64,000 nt of DNA from JANQNX01 sp965601665 (GCA_965601665.1 OZ271833.1:1550001-1614000), one strand, 5' to 3'. Numbered from the stretch's first letter, positions 25,724 through 34,978 are shown. A program made the numbers and translations. Notes: generated from the sequence alone by a model not told the origin.

Positions 25724-25819
25724 CTCCCGGGCTTTTGTCCCGCCGTGTAACCTTAGGAAAGGTCGATTGCTCTCGGACCAGTCACATTAATTAAATAATG
25801 CCGGAACCCTAGCAATCCA
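25724..25819 (-). promoter_or_regulatory. guanidine-I (ykkC) riboswitch, transporter operon
   Basis: The minus strand shows GATTGCTAGGGTTCCGG, GACTGGTCCGAGAGCAATC and ACACGGCGGGACAAAAGCCC followed by GGGAG. GATTGC pairs with GCAATC as P1, covarying with the GACGACT/AGTCGTC pair of the other copy. Downstream, GAGATCACC and GGTATCTC can form a further hairpin before the binding-protein gene, with no T-run after it. Confidence 0.93.
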
Positions 25820-25926
25820 TTGTTGTGCCGCACTACTGATTCACTTCATCAATAGCTCTCGTTTCAACTAGTCATACATAGCGCAAGTTATGTGCCATCG
25901 TTTTGAACACGACATTTCAAGGAGTT

Positions 25927-25942
25927 AGCATGATGCTTACCA
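25927..25942 (-). promoter_or_regulatory. sigma-54-like promoter upstream of riboswitch 2
   Basis: Minus-strand TGGTAAGCATCATGCT keeps GG and GC 10 bp apart. The -24 box (TGGTAA) is weaker than the TGGCAC consensus. Transcription would begin near 25917, about 100 nt before the aptamer, giving nitrogen control on top of guanidine sensing. Confidence 0.4.
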
Positions 25943-26070
25943 GTCTGCGCTACTATTTGGTGCAGAAAATAATTTCATCGCCCCAGATACGTGCGTAGAA
26001 ATCAGGACAAGTTTCAGTACAACCGATAGAATAACCAGCAAGTTGCATTTGTTTATCAAGGAAGAAAAAC

Positions 26071-27600
26071 ATGGGACTGGCAAGAATCTATTCGCGTGCC
26101 CAGCACGGTATCAATGCACCCGAAGTTGTCGTTGAGATTCACCTCTCACGAGGATTACCCGGGTTTACCATCGTCGGACTGCCGGAAACCACGGTCAAGG
26201 AAAGCAAGGAACGCGTTCGCAGCGCCATCCTTAATAACCGGTTTGAGTTTCCACTCAGTCGTATCACCGTTAACCTGGCCCCGGCGGACTTGCCTAAAGA
26301 GGGCGGACGCTTCGACCTGCCCATTGCCATGGGAATCCTGTTCGCGTCCGGACAGTTGCAGTGTAATGACATAGAAGACTACGAGTTCATTGGCGAATTG
26401 TCGTTGTCCGGCGAACTAAGGCCTGTCACCGGCGCACTCCCCGTTGCCATTGCCAGTGCAAGCAGTCAAAAACAACTGGTGCTACCGGGGGATAATGTTA
26501 ATGAAGCCGCACTGGTTGATGATGCACGCTGTAAACCGGCCAGGCACCTGCTCGAGGTTTGTGCACATTTTGCTGGCACCGAAAAGATTGCTACCCACCC
26601 TGGTAACACAATGGGTAACCATATAGATCAATATGACGTTGATATGCAGGATGTGATTGGCCATCAGCATGCCAAGCGGGCGCTGGAGATTGCCGCGGCG
26701 GGTGGGCATAACCTGTTAATGATTGGGCATCCGGGCTCGGGAAAAACCATGCTGGCAGAACGACTGCCATCTATCATGCCGCCACTGGAGCCGGAGCAGG
26801 CACTGGAAAGCGCGGCAATTGCTTCAATCAGTCATCATGGTCTGAATTTGCATGCATGGCGACGACGCGTGCTACGTAGCCCACATCACTCTGCATCAGC
26901 AGTAGCACTGGTAGGCGGTGGCAGTATTCCGCGCCCGGGAGAAATCTCACTGGCGCATAATGGCATCCTGTTTCTCGATGAATTACCCGAATTTGACCGT
27001 AAGGTACTGGAAGTATTACGCGAACCGCTTGAGTCCGGACGCATTGTTATATCGCGCGCCGCAAGACAGGTCGAATTCCCGGCGCGTTTTCAATTAATCG
27101 CGGCCATGAACCCCTGCCCTTGTGGCTACATGGCTGATGCCGGCGGACGCTGTCGCTGTACCGAGGAGCAGGTAAACCGTTATCAAAATAAAATTTCCGG
27201 GCCACTACTGGATCGCATTGATATGGTAATCGAGGTGAATAGTATTGCCGACAAGATGATCACAAAGGTATCAGATGACAATAGTGAATCCAGCAAGTCA
27301 ATCAGGCAGCGTGTGGTTAGTGCATTCAGGCGGCAAGTCGAACGACGGGGCAAAAGCAATGCATACCTGTCAAAACGCGAAATTGATCGCCATTGCCAAC
27401 TGGACCATGCACAGCAACAGTTACTCTTCAAGGCAACAAAAAAACTGGGGCTATCCGGCAGGGCCATACATCGCATTATTAAAGTAGCGAGGACCATCGC
27501 CGATCTGGCCGGTTCAGAACAAATATTGCTGCAGCATCTTTCCGAGGCGATTAACTACCGCAAAAAAACACAGTTTGATGTGCAACACGAAACCCGCTGA
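26071..27600 (+). CDS. comM: YifB/ComM-family Mg-chelatase-like AAA+ ATPase
   Basis: The 509-residue protein has an N-terminal Lon-protease-like fold (ARIYSRAQHGINAPEVVVE). The AAA+ domain holds Walker A GHPGSGKTM (about residue 221) and Walker B ILFLDELPEF, with AMNPCPCGY and a C-terminal helical region. ComM is a hexameric helicase that widens branch migration during natural transformation. The start has an AAGGAAG ribosome-binding site. The gene directly follows the guanidine island, where ubiK would otherwise be expected upstream. Confidence 0.95.
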   Translation: MGLARIYSRAQHGINAPEVVVEIHLSRGLPGFTIVGLPETTVKESKERVRSAILNNRFEFPLSRITVNLAPADLPKEGGRFDLPIAMGILFASGQLQCNDIEDYEFIGELSLSGELRPVTGALPVAIASASSQKQLVLPGDNVNEAALVDDARCKPARHLLEVCAHFAGTEKIATHPGNTMGNHIDQYDVDMQDVIGHQHAKRALEIAAAGGHNLLMIGHPGSGKTMLAERLPSIMPPLEPEQALESAAIASISHHGLNLHAWRRRVLRSPHHSASAVALVGGGSIPRPGEISLAHNGILFLDELPEFDRKVLEVLREPLESGRIVISRAARQVEFPARFQLIAAMNPCPCGYMADAGGRCRCTEEQVNRYQNKISGPLLDRIDMVIEVNSIADKMITKVSDDNSESSKSIRQRVVSAFRRQVERRGKSNAYLSKREIDRHCQLDHAQQQLLFKATKKLGLSGRAIHRIIKVARTIADLAGSEQILLQHLSEAINYRKKTQFDVQHETR

Positions 27601-27641
27601 TCAGACTTGCAGCCATCTGGATAATACGTTGAAATGCAGTC

Positions 27642-28022
27642 ATGAGTAGCAAGATTTACGATATACAGGTTGAATCCGAAACGGACTACATCAAGGATCA
27701 GTCGATTCCTGACGAAGGTCGTTTTGTTTTTGCTTATACCATCACAGTGACCAACCATGGCGAATTACCCGCAACGCTATTACGTCGACGCTGGTTGATT
27801 ACCGACGCAAATTGCAAGGTGCAGGAAGTGTATGGGGATGGAGTCGTCGGTGAACAGCCCCGAATCCTGCCCGGTGAATCCTACAAGTACACCAGTGCGG
27901 CCGTTCTTGAAACACCGGTAGGCTGCATGCAGGGCAACTATGAAATGATCGGTGACGATGGCGTTGAGTTCGACGCTGCTATCCCGGTATTCAACCTCTC
28001 CACACCTAATACACTGCATTAA
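27642..28022 (+). CDS. apaG: ApaG protein (Co2+/Mg2+ efflux-associated)
   Basis: The 126-residue single-domain protein has an immunoglobulin-like beta fold. Family marks are FVFAYTITVTNHGELPATLLRRRWLI (split across strands), GVVGEQPRILPGESYKYTS and GCMQGNYEM. ApaG affects divalent-cation resistance; its molecular role is unsettled. It is separated by 3 bp from apaH, as in most gammaproteobacteria, but its usual neighbour rsmA lies about 26 kb to the left. Confidence 0.95.
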   Translation: MSSKIYDIQVESETDYIKDQSIPDEGRFVFAYTITVTNHGELPATLLRRRWLITDANCKVQEVYGDGVVGEQPRILPGESYKYTSAAVLETPVGCMQGNYEMIGDDGVEFDAAIPVFNLSTPNTLH

Positions 28023-28025
28023 CTA

Positions 28026-28865
28026 ATGAGCACCTATGCCATAGGTGATCTCCAGGGCTGCTATGTTGAACTTCTGGAACTACTGAACGAAATCAACTTT
28101 GATGAAAACAAGGACCACTTATGGTTTGTTGGCGATATTGTAAACAGGGGGCCAATGTCGCTGGAGTGCCTCGAATACGTCATCTCGCTTGGTAATATTG
28201 CCACAACCGTACTCGGTAACCACGATCTGCATCTGCTCGCTGTTGCGAACGGAATTCGAAAATACCATCGCAAGGATACGCTACAGGAAATTGTCGAGGC
28301 CGAACATGCACACCAGTTACTGGCCTGGGTAAGGCAACAACCTTTGTTTGTAACAGACAGTGAACTGGGTTTCAGTATGGTCCATGCCGGCCTGCCACCG
28401 ACATGGTCATTAGCGGAAACAGTCGAGCGTGCTGCAGAAGCGGAATCGATACTGCGTGGCGAAAAGTTTTTCACTTTCCTCGAAGTAATGTACGGCGATA
28501 CACCGGAACAATGGGGCAACCATTTCTCCGGTAATGATCGATATCGATACATTATTAATGTATTCACCCGCTGTCGCTATATCGATGCACAAGGCAAGCT
28601 GGATATGAAGGAAAAAGGGGCACCCGGTACTCAACCAGAAACATTAATACCCTGGTTCGCCTACCCGGGACGCTTAACCAGGAATGACCCAATCCTGTTT
28701 GGCCACTGGTCTACCGTGACGCTTGGCAATGACACCAATTTTGCACAGTACAACGTGTATCCCCTGGATACCGGCTGTTTATGGGGAGGAAAACTGACGG
28801 CAATGCGACTGGAAGACAGGGAATTATTTAGTGTGCCATCGAGGCAACCGAAGATTGATAAATAG
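28026..28865 (+). CDS. apaH: bis(5'-nucleosyl)-tetraphosphatase, symmetrical
   Basis: The 279-residue metallophosphatase hydrolyses diadenosine tetraphosphate to two ADP and can remove Np4 caps from RNA. Phosphoesterase motifs are seen in order: AIGDLQGC (residues 5-12), FVGDIVNRGP, LGNHDLH (about residue 65) and VHAGLPP. It runs in an operon with apaG. It is followed by a 387-bp non-coding stretch. Confidence 0.96.
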   Translation: MSTYAIGDLQGCYVELLELLNEINFDENKDHLWFVGDIVNRGPMSLECLEYVISLGNIATTVLGNHDLHLLAVANGIRKYHRKDTLQEIVEAEHAHQLLAWVRQQPLFVTDSELGFSMVHAGLPPTWSLAETVERAAEAESILRGEKFFTFLEVMYGDTPEQWGNHFSGNDRYRYIINVFTRCRYIDAQGKLDMKEKGAPGTQPETLIPWFAYPGRLTRNDPILFGHWSTVTLGNDTNFAQYNVYPLDTGCLWGGKLTAMRLEDRELFSVPSRQPKIDK

Positions 28866-29252
28866 TTTATTGTCTCTTGCCTTTTGCATAACTAAACGAG
28901 TGAATTAGGGAGAATATTTTTATACTAATTATTTTGTTCTAAGAGCGGGGACCTTATTTGTTTATTCCACACGGTCCGTCATACACCCCGATATAACATA
29001 ATGAGCATTTCGATCCCCTTACATATTATTAGAAGTCATAAATAAAACAGGAATCGTTAGCCTTATACACGCAGCTTTGATTTCGGGCAGATTTCAAGTG
29101 CATATTGTCTTTATAGCTAAACTAGCAAGGATATCGTGTTAAAAGGCTTTTATTCCTGGTTCATTAACGCGCATCCCGGTTCGATCGTTAGCCTTCGCGG
29201 ATGCCTTTTTACTGATATACAATTAATGATGTCATAACCGTTTGAGACCAGA
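28866..29252. other. intergenic stretch without a supported gene
   Basis: An AT-rich region lies between apaH and the cation exchanger. GCATCC (29171-29176) and GGATGC (29199-29204) followed by CTTTTT could form a weak terminator with a long loop. No RNA gene or convincing protein frame was recognised. Confidence 0.6.
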
Positions 29253-30272
29253 GTGTATTCATCTTTAACGTCCAGCATCATCGCCTTTGGCGTCGCTGGT
29301 CTGGTAATCGTTATCGCTGGTAGCCGGCTGTCCCGACTGGCTGATACGTTAGCCGACCGAACCGGCATGGGCGAGGCGCTGTTCGGGGTCTTGCTCCTGG
29401 CCGGGGTGACCTCGCTACCCGACTTCGCCGCGACGTTGAGTGCGGCAGTAGACGCTCGACCCGACCTGGCCATGAGTAACGTCATGGGCAGCATGGCTGC
29501 TAATCTGACCTTTCTTGGCGTGGCCGATATATTCTATCGCAAGGCCAACCTGGAGCACGCGGCTGCATCCCCTGTTAACCTGATGCTGGCGGGATTGCTG
29601 ATTGTGTTGCTTACGTTGCCGCTACTTGCCATCTTTACTCCGACGGTCACCCGTTGGCATGTGCACCCGATGACGCCGGTGATTGTCGCCAGCTATTTGT
29701 TCGGCCTGCACCTGGTTTACCGCGCGCAGGAAAAGCCCATGTGGTTCCCTCGACTTACCCGGCAGACAGTTGCAGATGAGCCCGAACAACATCATCGTGG
29801 CCGAACGGCCACTGTGTGGCTGGGATTCATTAGTATGGCTGTGGTGACGGGCATGGCCGGCTGGATACTGATGGAGTCGGCAAAAGGCATCATCGACCAG
29901 ACCGGGATTTCAGAAACCCTTGTCGGCGGCCTGTTCACCGCCCTGGCAACGTCCACGCCGGAGCTGGTAACCACCATTGCAGCGATACGAATAGGTGCAC
30001 TAACCCTGGCAGTAAGCAACATCTTCGGCACCAATTGTTTCAACATGCTCGTTGTTGCCTCGGCTGATGTGGGCTATGCATCCGGCTCCATCTACCATGA
30101 CATGGCACCGGTTCAAATGACCTGGGGTTTGGTAAGCATCCTGATGACTGCCATCCTGTTGCTTGGGATGGTCCGAAGACAAACCTATGGCATCGGCCGA
30201 ATAGGATTTGAAAGTGCCTTGATCCTGGTTGTTTATGCAGTCGCGATTAGTGTTGTTGTGGTAAGCACCTGA
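29253..30272 (+). CDS. sodium/calcium exchanger-family (CaCA) membrane protein
   Basis: The 339-residue protein has about ten hydrophobic helices and two inverted alpha-repeats of the CaCA superfamily: EALFGVLLLAGVTSLPDFAATLSA (spanning about residues 40-63) and ETLVGGLFTALATSTPELVTTI in the second half, each with a key acidic residue after Pro. It exchanges cations across the inner membrane; Ca2+ or K+ for Na+ or H+ cannot be told apart here. A GTG start at 29253 puts helix 1 at the N-terminus. It stands alone and converges on folA. Confidence 0.82.
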   Translation: MYSSLTSSIIAFGVAGLVIVIAGSRLSRLADTLADRTGMGEALFGVLLLAGVTSLPDFAATLSAAVDARPDLAMSNVMGSMAANLTFLGVADIFYRKANLEHAAASPVNLMLAGLLIVLLTLPLLAIFTPTVTRWHVHPMTPVIVASYLFGLHLVYRAQEKPMWFPRLTRQTVADEPEQHHRGRTATVWLGFISMAVVTGMAGWILMESAKGIIDQTGISETLVGGLFTALATSTPELVTTIAAIRIGALTLAVSNIFGTNCFNMLVVASADVGYASGSIYHDMAPVQMTWGLVSILMTAILLLGMVRRQTYGIGRIGFESALILVVYAVAISVVVVST

Positions 30273-30356
30273 GCCGCCCTGCTGATATGTTATCAAGTTA
30301 GATGATGCTTTACTCTTTATTAAGAACGGCAAACTATCAGCACTCTAGAAGTAAAG

Positions 30357-30851
30357 TTACAAAAACGACTTCCTGTCCAATATCAAAAAACTGAAATCAT
30401 ATTCATTCTTCTCATCTGCCTTGAAGTCCTCGCGTGCACTCTGTTGCCATACTGAACGATCAAGTTCGGGAAAGCAGGTGTCACCGTCGACTTCGGCATC
30501 TACCTCGGTCAGGTATATGCGATCCGTTTTATCGAGAAACAGACGGTAGATCTCGGCGCCACCGGTAATCATGACTTCATCAACGTCGTGACAGTGTTTA
30601 AGTATAGCGTCGACACTATTCAATACTGTGCAACCTGCGCTCGTGTAGTTGTCGTCACGTGTCAGAATAATATTTTCACGCCCTGGCAGTGGGCGCCCGA
30701 TCGATTCATGGGTTTTCCTGCCCATCACGATAGGCTTTCCCATTGTTACTTGTTTAAATTTTTTCAGGTCGTCAGAAATATGCCAGGGTAGATCGGCTTC
30801 GTTGCCAATGACGCCGTTCCTGTCCATCGCCACAATAATAGATAGTTTCAT
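30357..30851 (-). CDS. folA: dihydrofolate reductase
   Basis: The 164-residue enzyme reduces dihydrofolate to tetrahydrofolate with NADPH. Motifs are SIIVAMDRNGVIG, DLPWHISDDLKKFK with the catalytic acidic residue, GKPIVMGRKTHESIG and MITGGAEIY. ATG at 30851 begins the conserved N-terminus; an extension to 30887 would overlap thyA. It is the last gene of the lgt-thyA-folA group, coupled to thyA as expected since thymidylate synthase produces its substrate. Confidence 0.96.
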   Translation of the reverse strand: MKLSIIVAMDRNGVIGNEADLPWHISDDLKKFKQVTMGKPIVMGRKTHESIGRPLPGRENIILTRDDNYTSAGCTVLNSVDAILKHCHDVDEVMITGGAEIYRLFLDKTDRIYLTEVDAEVDGDTCFPELDRSVWQQSAREDFKADEKNEYDFSFLILDRKSFL

Positions 30852-30864
30852 GATTATGTTACGA

Positions 30865-31716
30865 CTAAACAGAGAAGGGATAATCAATCGGATCGTGATG
30901 CTGGTATCCCTCGACTTCGAAATCGTCCAACGTTACCCAGGTCTCGATATCTTCCAGCGACTTGATATCAGGATTGATATTCAGTCGCGGCGAGGGATAA
31001 GGCTTACGTTTCAGTTGCACATCACGCATTAAAGCCAATTGGTCTTCATAAATATGGGCATTGATAATCTTGTGGTAAGCCAAGCCCGGTTTATGCCCGG
31101 TTATCTGCGCGATCAGCTTAAGTAGCAGAAAGACCTGCAACTGGTTGAAATTCAGTCCGAGCGGAACATCGCAGGAACGCTGGTAAGACGTCAGATACAA
31201 GGTATCGCCCAGCAACGAGAATGTATGGGTATGCATACAGGGGCGTAAACAACCAAGATGAAATTCACCGGGGTTGTAAAAAGTCAGTATTTCTCCGCGG
31301 TCATCGATCCCCTTGCTTATGTTGTCGACAATTTTCTTTAATTGATCGACATGGCTGCCATCCGGTGTTTGCCAGCGACGACCCTGAACACCGTAGACCC
31401 GACCCATATCGTCTTCACCTTTCCGATTAGGATTGGCCAACCAGGCCTCATTATCGTTAGCGTTGGCATCCCACGTCGGTGTACCCAGCTTTCGGAAATC
31501 GGCCGCGTTGCTGTAACCGCGAATGTAACCAAGCATTTCGGCAATCGCGCTTTTCCAGTAGCTCTTACGTGTAGTAACCAGTGGGAACTGATTATTGGCA
31601 ACATCATAAATCAGCTCTGCATTGATGACGGTCAGGCAGCGCTTGCCGGTACGCTGGTTCTCTACCCATATACCTTCATCAACAATGCGCTGACACAAAT
31701 CAAGATACTGCTGCAC
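30865..31716 (-). CDS. thyA: thymidylate synthase
   Basis: The 283-residue enzyme methylates dUMP to dTMP using methylene-tetrahydrofolate. The catalytic cysteine lies in LRPCMHTH. QRSCDVPLGLNFNQ (phosphate and dUMP binding) and GLAYHKIINAHIYEDQ are intact. It is slightly longer than the 264-residue E. coli enzyme, through an insertion near residues 90-110. Its start overlaps the lgt stop by one base. Confidence 0.97.
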   Translation of the reverse strand: MQQYLDLCQRIVDEGIWVENQRTGKRCLTVINAELIYDVANNQFPLVTTRKSYWKSAIAEMLGYIRGYSNAADFRKLGTPTWDANANDNEAWLANPNRKGEDDMGRVYGVQGRRWQTPDGSHVDQLKKIVDNISKGIDDRGEILTFYNPGEFHLGCLRPCMHTHTFSLLGDTLYLTSYQRSCDVPLGLNFNQLQVFLLLKLIAQITGHKPGLAYHKIINAHIYEDQLALMRDVQLKRKPYPSPRLNINPDIKSLEDIETWVTLDDFEVEGYQHHDPIDYPFSV

Positions 31717-32504
31717 TAAACCTGCTTTCCTTTAAAGCTAAAATAAATCAACAGCCCGATCACGATCATAGGCACACTTAACGCCTGTCCCATGGAAAAC
31801 CAGTCGAATGCAAGGTGGCCAATATGTGCATCGGGTTCGCGCACAAACTCTACCAGAAAGCGGAACAGTCCATAAACAAGTAAAAACAGCCCTGACACCC
31901 TGCCCCTTTCCCGGGGTGTCGATGAATACCACCACAGCAAGACAAATAACACCAGGCCTTCCAGCATGGCCTCGTAAAGTTGTGAAGGATGCCGGGTGAT
32001 GCCGCCAGCGGCAGGATCGGGAAAAATCATGGCCCAGGGTAGCTGACTTGGTGCCCCCCAAAGTTCGCCGTTAATAAAATTGGCCACACGCCCACAAAAC
32101 AGGCCTACCGGTACGACCGGCGCAATAAAATCCGTAACAGCAAAAAACGGCTTGTGCTGCTTCCTGGCATAAAACCAGACAGCAACCAGCACACCAACCA
32201 GTCCGCCATGGAATGCCATACCACCCTGTTGCAGATAGAAAACTTCGAGTGGGTGTTGCAAGTAATAGCCAGGATAGTAAAACAGTACAGACCCTAACCT
32301 GCCGCCGATAATAATGCCAAGCATGCAGTAAAAAACCAGGTCGCCCACCTGCTGCTGGCTAAAACCCCAGCGTGCCTGTGTTGCCCGTGTTCTAAGTAAC
32401 CACCAGGCACCCAGTATGCCGATAACGTAACTTATCCCGTACCAGCGAATCTGTACAAAACCCAGGTCCAATGCGACCGGGTCGATATCAGGATAGCTCA
32501 ACAT
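31716..32504 (-). CDS. lgt: phosphatidylglycerol--prolipoprotein diacylglyceryl transferase
   Basis: The 262-residue inner-membrane enzyme adds diacylglycerol to the lipobox cysteine of prolipoproteins. Features are IRWYGISYV, GGRLGSVLFYYP, MAFHGGLVG, the signature GRVANFINGELWG and RHPSQLYEA near the catalytic histidine. ATG at 32504 gives the normal N-terminus; an upstream in-frame ATG at 32579 would add 25 atypical residues and run into the HDOD promoter region. It heads the lgt-thyA-folA group. Confidence 0.96.
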   Translation of the reverse strand: MLSYPDIDPVALDLGFVQIRWYGISYVIGILGAWWLLRTRATQARWGFSQQQVGDLVFYCMLGIIIGGRLGSVLFYYPGYYLQHPLEVFYLQQGGMAFHGGLVGVLVAVWFYARKQHKPFFAVTDFIAPVVPVGLFCGRVANFINGELWGAPSQLPWAMIFPDPAAGGITRHPSQLYEAMLEGLVLFVLLWWYSSTPRERGRVSGLFLLVYGLFRFLVEFVREPDAHIGHLAFDWFSMGQALSVPMIVIGLLIYFSFKGKQV

Positions 32505-32624
32505 GTGCGCGATAGTAACACGAGGGAAAGCCCCACTCCCAACCGCGAACGGGGTAAAAAAGTGCTCAAGTTTAGACAAGACATGACGATATTTAAGACG
32601 TTGATTATGAATGAAGTATTTACA

Positions 32625-33521
32625 ATGGACGACTACAAATCTGAACTCTCCAGCATTAGGCTGGAGATACAGAAAATCGATTATTTACCGCCGATGCCAT
32701 CCATTGCGCAGGAGATCCTGACTGCAGCGAATGACGCCAGCAGCGGTATGGAAGACATCGCAGCGATTATCCAGAAAGATCCCGGTCTGGCCGCACGTAT
32801 CGTTGGCGTTGCCAATTCCGCCTACTTCGGTTACCCACGCAGGATTGATACGCTGGAAGACGCGATTATCAAGATACTGGGGCTGGACCTGGTGATGGGC
32901 TTTGCACTATCCATTGCCATGAGTGGCGTCTTTGATCCTGAAAAATGTCCCGGTTTTAATATCAACCGCTACTGGTGCAGCGCCATGCTCACCGCAGAGC
33001 TTAGCAAGGGCATTGGCCCACTGGTTAAAAATAAAAACCAGCTTAAACCCGAACTGCTACATCTGTTTGGACTATTACACAACATAGGGATCCTGGTTCT
33101 CGCCGATCGTTTCCCCAACATCATGTCTGAACTATTCAAGAACGCCGCCGAGGACAAGCAAAAACCGCTTATCGAGTACGAGAGGGAAACAATTGATTTT
33201 AATCACCATGAGGCAGGTAGCTGGCTTGCACATAAATGGCATCTGCCGGAACCCTTGATCAATGTCATCCTGCATATGCATGAAACTGACTACCATGGTG
33301 ATGACGAGATCGCCGTACATATAGTCGGTATCTGTTCCCGCATTTCGAGGCAATGGTTGCTTGAAACAGACTACTGTCCCAGCATGGAATTCGCACAACT
33401 TGAAAAACTCGGTTTGGATATGCACAAGATCGAAAAATTTATTGACAGAACCAGGCACAAACTTGACGAGATAAAGGGACTCGTTGCAGAAATGACAGGT
33501 AGGCCGAATGGCAGTTTCTGA
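32625..33521 (+). CDS. HDOD-domain signalling protein
   Basis: The 298-residue cytosolic protein consists mainly of an HDOD domain, a non-catalytic HD-hydrolase relative. Marks are LPPMPSIAQEIL, DPGLAARIVGVANSAYFG, LLHNIGILVLADRF and HHEAGSWLAHKWHLPEPL. Some HD-like His residues remain but the full HD metal pair is not evident. The start is uncertain: ATG at 32625 fits best with family N-termini, but 32607, 32583 or GTG 32505 (abutting the lgt start) are possible. It overlaps the diguanylate cyclase gene by 14 bp, so the two probably act in one pathway. Confidence 0.85.
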   Translation: MDDYKSELSSIRLEIQKIDYLPPMPSIAQEILTAANDASSGMEDIAAIIQKDPGLAARIVGVANSAYFGYPRRIDTLEDAIIKILGLDLVMGFALSIAMSGVFDPEKCPGFNINRYWCSAMLTAELSKGIGPLVKNKNQLKPELLHLFGLLHNIGILVLADRFPNIMSELFKNAAEDKQKPLIEYERETIDFNHHEAGSWLAHKWHLPEPLINVILHMHETDYHGDDEIAVHIVGICSRISRQWLLETDYCPSMEFAQLEKLGLDMHKIEKFIDRTRHKLDEIKGLVAEMTGRPNGSF

Positions 33522-34698
33522 ACAACCGGTATTTGAAGAGGCGGTCAGGCTGAAAAACCGTTTCATTCATCTTGTAGACAATCTTTCCGGTGTCAGGGAA
33601 CTGGCTGCCTTGGCGCTGGAGAACCTGTCTTATGAAGATCTTGTCGATGCAATGATGCGCATACTGTTTGAACACATGAATGCGGAAACGATTTCGCTAT
33701 ATGTACATAACGATAATGAATTGCAATGCATTGCCAATATTAACTGGGATAAATTCATCGACGACATTAAATCGGTTGGTACCAAAATTGTGCCTGTGTC
33801 GATTGGAAATACGTTGATTGGCAAGACAGCAGAAAAACGTTGCCTGCAACACATTAGCAATTGTGCTGACGTTAACCAGTCCAGCACTGATGCTGTTGAG
33901 TATAGAGTCGGTTCTGTCATCTATGCACCGATCATTAATGCGGACAAGCTACTCGGTGTTATTGAGCTATATCATCCTCATGGTGAGCATTTCGACAACT
34001 GGCAGGAATACGCCATGATTATCTACGCAGATATGATAGGTGTATTGTTCGATTACCATGCCATGATGACAAACATGCAGATCATGCTGGATAAGCGCAC
34101 CGCTGAATTACAAAGTGCCCTGGAAGAATCCGAGCGACTGCGAAAAAGATACGAGGAGATGTCGGTCATAGACCACCTGACAAAACTCTACAACCGTCGC
34201 TACTTTTTTAGCGAGGTCTCCTCGGCGCTGGCACGGGCAATCCGATATGACCAACCATTCAGTCTCATGATGATGGACCTGGACCATTTCAAGGACATCA
34301 ATGATAACTACGGCCACGATTGCGGTGATGAGCTACTTAAGTTAGTCGCCGATTGCCTGTCACGTTTTACCCGGGAAGGCGATACGCTGGCACGCTACGG
34401 CGGCGAAGAATTTATTATGGCATTGCCAAACACGGACCTGGATGGCGCATTACACCTTGCCGAGCGGATTCGTACGACAATTGAAAAAAATGAATACACT
34501 TGCAAGGGCCTCATCATTAAACAAACCATCAGTATAGGGCTTACTTCAATCGAAAACTATCATGAACTCAATGAAGAAATTGCCAACTTCACGCCACAGG
34601 TTGCCGATCTTATCCGCGAATCTGACCGTGCACTGTATTATGTAAAGCAAAATGGCCGGAATGGGGTTAAGGCATTTCATCAACTTTCCAATCCTTGA
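33508..34698 (+). CDS. GAF-GGDEF diguanylate cyclase
   Basis: The 396-residue protein has an N-terminal GAF-like sensor (about residues 40-190), a short coiled coil (KRTAELQSALEESERLRKRY) and a GGDEF domain (about 215-390). The active site is GGEEF. The inhibitory site RxxD (REGD) is placed five residues before it, so product inhibition by cyclic di-GMP is likely retained. It makes cyclic di-GMP from two GTP in the cytosol. Overlap with the HDOD gene suggests a coupled input-output pair. The GAF ligand is unknown. Confidence 0.92.
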   Translation: MAVSEQPVFEEAVRLKNRFIHLVDNLSGVRELAALALENLSYEDLVDAMMRILFEHMNAETISLYVHNDNELQCIANINWDKFIDDIKSVGTKIVPVSIGNTLIGKTAEKRCLQHISNCADVNQSSTDAVEYRVGSVIYAPIINADKLLGVIELYHPHGEHFDNWQEYAMIIYADMIGVLFDYHAMMTNMQIMLDKRTAELQSALEESERLRKRYEEMSVIDHLTKLYNRRYFFSEVSSALARAIRYDQPFSLMMMDLDHFKDINDNYGHDCGDELLKLVADCLSRFTREGDTLARYGGEEFIMALPNTDLDGALHLAERIRTTIEKNEYTCKGLIIKQTISIGLTSIENYHELNEEIANFTPQVADLIRESDRALYYVKQNGRNGVKAFHQLSNP

Positions 34699-34978
34699 TC
34701 CTAATCAATATTTCCTTATTCAAAATCTTTATAACGTAATCATTTTTTTAACTTGATTAACCCTTGAAAACGGTCAATGATTGCAGCCTGTATGAAGTCA
34801 GAGAAGTTAAACCCGCTTCACGAATCCGTAACGTGAACAGAAATGACTATTGAAAACAGTAAATCGACATTCAATAGCTTGTTTCCCTCCTTCTGCTTTT
34901 CTAAACAGTGTAACAATCTGCACTTTTTGCCTTTTCCACGGGGTTTCATACGGTTTTTTAAATACATGAGGTAGTCCA

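Noticed and set aside
25930..25998. 22-codon plus-strand frame with AAGGAG ribosome-binding site upstream of comM
   Set aside because: Very short, no conservation evidence, and it overlaps the minus-strand sigma-54-like promoter; could be chance.
29136..29237. 33-codon GTG frame after AAGGA in the apaH-exchanger gap
   Set aside because: Short, no family features, and crosses a possible terminator hairpin.
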